From contig CAJCHZ010000058.1 of NCBI GenBank assembly GCA_903970165.1, forward strand, positions 1 through 37,184: a stretch of DNA of 37,184 nucleotides. Reading direction: 5' to 3'. The DNA comes from Betaproteobacteria bacterium. Lineage in GTDB: Bacteria; Acidobacteriota; Terriglobia; Acidiferrales; UBA7541. The notes beneath the pieces were generated by a model that worked only from the letters and a program-made list of their open reading frames with translations, made no database searches and was not told the origin of the DNA. Below are positions 33,442 to 37,184 of the stretch, piece by piece (the stretch's first letter is position 1; every line of letters starts with the position of its first letter). A program made the translations under genes and the position numbers.

Positions 33442-35157
33442 CTACGCTGGCTGCACTCCACCGACTGGCGTAGCAATCGGCGGCATCGGACCGGCCACAG
33501 GAATGGTGGCCATCTTTGGCTGCAGCCGTCCATAGAGCGCGATCGCAATCGCTCCGGTGCCCCACATCACGATTCCCAGCCCGACCAGCCAGCCAATCAC
33601 ATGGATCTGCTCGATCGGAGTATAAATGACCCGCACAATCACAAACCCCACCGCCATCCTTCCGATCAGCCCCCACGTATCGCTCGTCTTTCCCATAATC
33701 CAGCTGCCGATCACCGCGCCCACCACAATCTCCGCGCAATTCATCACCAGCAGCCAAAGCCCAATCGTCATTAATCCCAGAGGTATCCCCACCACCGTAA
33801 TGCACGCAATGACGGCCGCAATCGGAACGCCCGGCAGCACCAGCAGGCCCAGCCCAAGAGGAGCGCCCACACGCTCGCCGGCGCTGACGGCGTCCGCGGC
33901 AAATCTCGGCAGCAGCAGGAACAGTACCATCCCAAGCAGCACAAAAGCGGCCGTCCAGATGACGCGCCACACATAGTAATGGCCCTCTTTATATCGCGAC
34001 TCATGAACGTGCTTGGTGAATTCCACAGGCGAGGCCAGTTTCGCCCCGGAAGCGACGGTAGCGGGTTTTTCGCCTTCAAACTTGATCGGGCCTCCCACTT
34101 GCGCCGTTGAACCTATGGACATGCTGTCGCCCCTCAGCTGAATGCCACCTCCGACGTCCCCGGAAATTATGGTGTTTCCCGAAAAGGCTAACAGGTCACG
34201 GCCCAGGTGGCCGTCGACTCCCAGACCTGCCGCAAAGGCCGTCAGGCTGCCGCCAACCTTGCCGGCCGAATCCAGGTTCACAACCTCGCCAAAAGTAAGC
34301 ACGTTCCGGGTTACTTGGCCGGTGATGGTGACATTATTCGTGGCCGACCGGACGTTGCCATCCACCTGCCCGCTGATGCGAACGGACTGTCCGAAAATAA
34401 TCGCATCACCTTTGATATGTCCATTGATATCAATGCTTTGGCCGAAGAAAAAGAGGTCTCCTTCGACGGTGCCGTCAATCCGCGCGCGCGCCCCGGTCAT
34501 GAACAAGTCGCTCTTGATAACTTCATCCTTTGTAACCTCGAGCGTATCGCCCTTGCGAAATTCCGTTGCAGAAGCCGGCGCGGGAATTGCCAGCGCCGCA
34601 CACAATCCCGCAAGCACCAGCGCCAACGCCGAACCGCGCCGCAAGCGCCGCCGGAAGACAATCACAGCGGATCCAGCCACGGTGAGCATCGCCAGTACCT
34701 CGAGAAGTGTGAGCATCGATTGCCATCCTTTCCAAAAGGCGCCCTGAAAAATCATCAGGCTGAGTAAGCTTGTGCCGCCAAACCCGGCTTGTTCCAGACG
34801 TGCCTGCCAGGGTTCCACGAGCTGGGTATAAAGGGCGTAGACGCCGGACGCCGCCAGGCCAAAAACCAGGCCCCAAATCCATCCAAAGGACTTGCGTGCC
34901 TGTTCGTGGAGTGCCGCAATCCGCGAAGGCAGGGGTTCGTCTTCCTCGAGCATGGCACGTGTCAGCAACCGCGATTCGCGCTCCAGCGCCCGGAGCAAGG
35001 TCCGGCAGGCCGCGCACTCCTGCGCGTGCGCGGAAACCGCTTGCGCGCGTGCACGGTCCAGTTGCCGCTCGGCATAGAGCAGGCAAGTCATTTCGTCCAG
35101 ATGGTCCATCGTCCCGCCCGGTGATTCTGGCGTAACCGGGTTTGCAGGTTCGCTCAC
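33442..35157 (-). CDS. Anti-sigma factor fused to a bactofilin-like polymer-forming domain
   Basis: The 571-residue protein has an N-terminal ZAS anti-sigma domain with H44-x3-C48-x2-C51, then two membrane helices (about 92-113 and 145-168) and a third that resembles a signal sequence ending in PASA (about 175-197). A beta-repeat domain of bactofilin/CcmA type follows (about 200-385): IDGTVEGDLFFFGQSIDINGHIKGDAIIFGQSVRISGQVDGNV. A C-terminal region with several membrane helices (about 395-545) ends it. It likely holds the coupled ECF factor at the membrane and couples release to the state of the beta-helix domain, which is inference. The GTG start overlaps the sigma stop codon by GTGA. Confidence 0.88.
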   Translation of the reverse strand: MSEPANPVTPESPGGTMDHLDEMTCLLYAERQLDRARAQAVSAHAQECAACRTLLRALERESRLLTRAMLEEDEPLPSRIAALHEQARKSFGWIWGLVFGLAASGVYALYTQLVEPWQARLEQAGFGGTSLLSLMIFQGAFWKGWQSMLTLLEVLAMLTVAGSAVIVFRRRLRRGSALALVLAGLCAALAIPAPASATEFRKGDTLEVTKDEVIKSDLFMTGARARIDGTVEGDLFFFGQSIDINGHIKGDAIIFGQSVRISGQVDGNVRSATNNVTITGQVTRNVLTFGEVVNLDSAGKVGGSLTAFAAGLGVDGHLGRDLLAFSGNTIISGDVGGGIQLRGDSMSIGSTAQVGGPIKFEGEKPATVASGAKLASPVEFTKHVHESRYKEGHYYVWRVIWTAAFVLLGMVLFLLLPRFAADAVSAGERVGAPLGLGLLVLPGVPIAAVIACITVVGIPLGLMTIGLWLLVMNCAEIVVGAVIGSWIMGKTSDTWGLIGRMAVGFVIVRVIYTPIEQIHVIGWLVGLGIVMWGTGAIAIALYGRLQPKMATIPVAGPMPPIATPVGGVQPA

Positions 35158-35762
35158 GAGGTCCCTCCCGCAGCCAGCGCCGTCTTTCCCTCCAGCGCCT
35201 GGCGAAGCTCATGCCGCGCGCGCAGCAGTACGACGCCCACGAAGGCGCGCCGCACTCCGAGCGCATCGGCGATTTCGTCATAACTCATGTCCGAGTAATA
35301 CCTCATCACCAGCGCCATACGTGCCCGCGCGTTCATCTTGCCGAGGGCGCTGCGCACTTCCTCGCTGGTCTTCTGCTCAATCAACCTGTCCAACTGGTTC
35401 GGATCGGGGTGCTCCAGAGGCACCTCGTCCACATCTTCGGTCTCTTTGTCCTGGCGTATTTTGCGCCGCCGGAGGATGTCCCAACAATGGTTTGCCGCCA
35501 CGCGGTAAAGCCAGGCAGAGAAGGATCGAGTCTCGTCGTACTGGCTCAGATTCTTCTGAAGCTTGATGAAAATATCCATGGTCGCATCTTCAGCGTCTTC
35601 CCGCGTGGGCAGAGCCCTCCTGCAAAAGCGGAAGATAGCCGGGGCAAAATCCTTATAGAGCTGGCCCCAGGCGTCGTTATCCCCTGCACGAGCCCGGGCA
35701 ACAGCATCCGTGGTCTCCGTCATTCCGGGCACGCTCATCGGGCCTGGTCTCAGCGGTTCCAT
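35154..35762 (-). CDS. ECF-type RNA polymerase sigma factor
   Basis: The 202-residue protein has sigma region 2 (AWGQLYKDFAPAIFRFCRRALPTREDAEDATMDIFIKLQKNL, SFSAWLYRVAANHCWDILRRRK) and region 4 (LGKMNARARMALVMRYYSDMSYDEIADALGVRRAFVGVVLLRARHEL). An acidic linker (KETEDVDEVPLEHPDPNQ) joins them. It directs RNA polymerase to its own regulon, probably including its operon. The start could be Met1, Met9 (35738) or Met14 (35723); none has a strong ribosome binding site. The GTGA overlap with the downstream anti-sigma gene shows translational coupling. Confidence 0.92.
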   Translation of the reverse strand: MEPLRPGPMSVPGMTETTDAVARARAGDNDAWGQLYKDFAPAIFRFCRRALPTREDAEDATMDIFIKLQKNLSQYDETRSFSAWLYRVAANHCWDILRRRKIRQDKETEDVDEVPLEHPDPNQLDRLIEQKTSEEVRSALGKMNARARMALVMRYYSDMSYDEIADALGVRRAFVGVVLLRARHELRQALEGKTALAAGGTS

Positions 35763-35910
35763 AGACTAGTACGCACGCGAGCCCCGAAAACTTACACGAA
35801 ATTCGCAAATAGCAATATCGCGAAAGGGGGCTATCTCGTCTGTGTTCAGCACTCTACCAGAAATGAAGTGGCAGAACGGAGATGCGCAGCAATAACCTGC
35901 CCTACACCAG

Positions 35911-36393
35911 TTAAATCGTTGGCTGGCACTTTCCGGCGATCTCCGCTGTGAACCGGGTTAACGCGGCGGGAGTTCGTAGGATAAAGAGCTTGGCGTTGGC
36001 GGCATGTTCGGTGATCGCTCTCATCAGCAGAGGACGGCTGCGGCGCCGAAATCGTAGCAGCCAGAGCCAGAAATCCAGCCTTTCGCGTGATCGGCAGAGC
36101 GCTCTCCAGGCGCACCTTAACACTGAAAAATCGAGGAAGACAATCGCGTCCGCCGCAGCCAGCCGAACTTCCACCGCATCATAGGGACCAAGATCACCGT
36201 CCATAATCCAGTGGCTTCTCTCGGCCAGGGCGTGCTGAATCTTCTCCCATTCAAGGCGTGACGTCGGAACAAGGCCGGGCTTCCAGAAGATCTTGTCCAG
36301 CTCGATGACAGGCAGGCCAGTCATCTCGCCAAGCCGCCGTGCGAGTGTTGATTTGCCAGACGCCCCCGGACCAAGAATGACAACCCGCTTCAT
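35911..36393 (-). CDS. P-loop kinase, topology-modulation (FlaR)/adenylate-kinase-like
   Basis: The 160-residue protein starts MKRVVILGPGASGKSTLARRLGE, a Walker A P-loop (GPGASGKS). It continues with LPVIELDKIFWKPGL, SHWIMDGDLGPYD and DAIVFLDFSVLRCAWRALCRS, as in small nucleoside-kinase-like proteins annotated as topology modulation or FlaR. The substrate is unknown. It stands alone between the sigma-factor operon and the TonB-dependent receptor gene. Confidence 0.85.
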   Translation of the reverse strand: MKRVVILGPGASGKSTLARRLGEMTGLPVIELDKIFWKPGLVPTSRLEWEKIQHALAERSHWIMDGDLGPYDAVEVRLAAADAIVFLDFSVLRCAWRALCRSRERLDFWLWLLRFRRRSRPLLMRAITEHAANAKLFILRTPAALTRFTAEIAGKCQPTI

Positions 36394-36491
36394 CTTCCAA
36401 TTTCACCACAACCAGGTGCGCGGAGGGATATAGGGGGTGAAAGAATTTCAAATGATTCAATCTTCAGGCCCATCAAATCGAAAAGTTTGGA

Positions 36492-36526
36492 TTGACAGTC
36501 CAATATGGAAGGGTGTTACTTATAGC
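36492..36526 (+). promoter_or_regulatory. Possible promoter of the TonB-dependent receptor gene
   Basis: A perfect TTGACA lies at 36492-36497. Plausible -10 sequences are TTACTT (36516, 18-base spacing) or TATAGC (36521, spacing too long at 23). The gene starts at 36589. Confidence 0.4.
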
Positions 36527-36588
36527 CTAATCGGGGAGTGGCCAATTTAATAAATTGCCGAGGAATTTGACTGAGGAGGGGTGTTTTT

Positions 36589-37184
36589 ATGCAGGATAGA
36601 AGAAGAAAAGCCGGGGAATTCTGGCAGGCACTATTACGATTCGGGGTGGCTGCGATTGCGCTCGCGCTCGTCGTGCTGCCCGGATTTGCGCAGACATTCC
36701 GTGGGGCTATCAACGGAACGGTGACGGATCCATCGGGAGCGGTTGTTCCTAATGCGCAAGTAAAAGCAACGGAGGCAGCCACTGGGATTGACCACAACGC
36801 CGTGACTACCAACGACGGCCAGTTTTCATTTCAAGACATTCCGCTGGGATTTTACAAAGTCACGGTAACGGCGCCGGGATTCCCCCCGTACGCGGTGGAT
36901 AAAGTCGAAGTCGTGGCGGGAACGATTTATACGCTGCCCGTCAAGCTGACCATGCAGGCGCAGGCCACCACGGTGGAAGTCTCGGCGGCGGCTCTGGCGC
37001 TGGACACCACGACGCAGACGCAAACGATGACGATCAACGAAGACATCGTGCAGAACATGCCGCTGAACGGACGCGACTTCACGCAAATGATTTCCGTGGA
37101 GCCCGGCTTTGGAGGCTACAACGTCGGCGGGTTCGGCTCGCTCAATGGAACACGTCCGAATCAAATCAACTGGCAGATCGACGG
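36589..37184 (+). CDS. TonB-dependent receptor with CarboxypepD_reg domain, 5' part, cut by window edge
   Basis: The frame is open from the ATG at 36589 to the window end (198 codons). GAGGAGGGG lies 6 bases upstream. The product has a signal peptide (VAAIALALVVLPGFAQ) and a CarboxypepD_reg domain: FRGAINGTVTDPSGAVVPNAQV, TTNDGQFSFQDIPLGFYKVTV. The start of the plug domain follows (TTTQTQTMTINEDIVQNMPLNGRDF, then the SLNGTRPNQINWQID region). This is the usual layout of the large OmpA/Oar-like outer-membrane receptors of Acidobacteriota, which usually exceed 1000 residues. The barrel lies outside the window. Confidence 0.93.
   Translation, partial: MQDRRRKAGEFWQALLRFGVAAIALALVVLPGFAQTFRGAINGTVTDPSGAVVPNAQVKATEAATGIDHNAVTTNDGQFSFQDIPLGFYKVTVTAPGFPPYAVDKVEVVAGTIYTLPVKLTMQAQATTVEVSAAALALDTTTQTQTMTINEDIVQNMPLNGRDFTQMISVEPGFGGYNVGGFGSLNGTRPNQINWQID

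Overview
The window looks like a chromosomal segment of an Acidobacteriota bacterium (Terriglobia-like). The grounds are moderately high GC, many genes carrying a carboxypeptidase-regulatory (CarboxypepD_reg) domain, the start of a large TonB-dependent receptor with such a domain, DUF4097 proteins, ECF sigma/zinc-finger anti-sigma pairs with unusual fused domains, and a DUF4382/DUF5666-like lipoprotein. This assignment is inferred from gene content and was not tested by alignment. No tRNA, rRNA, CRISPR array, insertion sequence or prophage gene was seen.

Layout. 1-2.8 kb (minus): recG, a small zinc-ribbon protein and the 5' part of rsmD. 2.8-3.2 kb: an intergenic region with three copies of an inverted repeat family that reappears at 33.3 kb. 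3.2-6.7 kb (plus): a giant membrane protein with a CPBP (CAAX-type) protease domain and a duplicated extracytoplasmic domain. 7.0-12.5 kb (plus): an ECF sigma factor, an anti-sigma protein with HEAT-like repeats, a DUF4097/TonB-C fusion, a DUF4097 protein and a double-PDZ protein, closed by a strong terminator. 12.6-18.8 kb (minus): a lasso-peptide biosynthetic operon, described below. 19.0-19.6 kb: a decayed CarboxypepD_reg gene. 19.8-21.4 kb (plus): an ABC-2 transporter pair. 21.6-27.1 kb (minus): a TPR protein, queC, queE, a small membrane protein, queD (queuosine precursor genes) and a DinG-type helicase. 27.3-31.5 kb: a membrane protein, a membrane-bound SpoIIE/PP2C phosphatase, a YjbR-family protein and a DHA2-type MFS exporter. 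31.8-33.2 kb: a lipoprotein. 33.4-35.8 kb (minus): a second ECF sigma factor, coupled to an anti-sigma protein fused to a bactofilin-like domain. 35.9-37.2 kb: a P-loop kinase and the start of a TonB-dependent receptor.

The main discovery is the lasso-peptide operon. In order of transcription it encodes a PqqD-like leader-binding protein (B1/RRE), a transglutaminase-like leader peptidase (B2), an asparagine-synthetase-like macrocyclase (C), a 50-residue precursor (A), an HPr-kinase-like kinase, a PRMT-like methyltransferase and a PF14907-type nucleotidyltransferase. The precursor lies at 16051-16203 between the cyclase and the kinase. It carries the leader signature Y-x2-P-x-L-x3-G. Its most plausible core is SGTKGTLDGSKSLTMRKTA, with a Ser1-Asp8 macrolactam. 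The three tailoring enzymes suggest a decorated lasso peptide, and no dedicated exporter is in the operon. The reading frame of the nucleotidyltransferase is broken near its start at a run of five C, which may be a sequencing error or a real frameshift.
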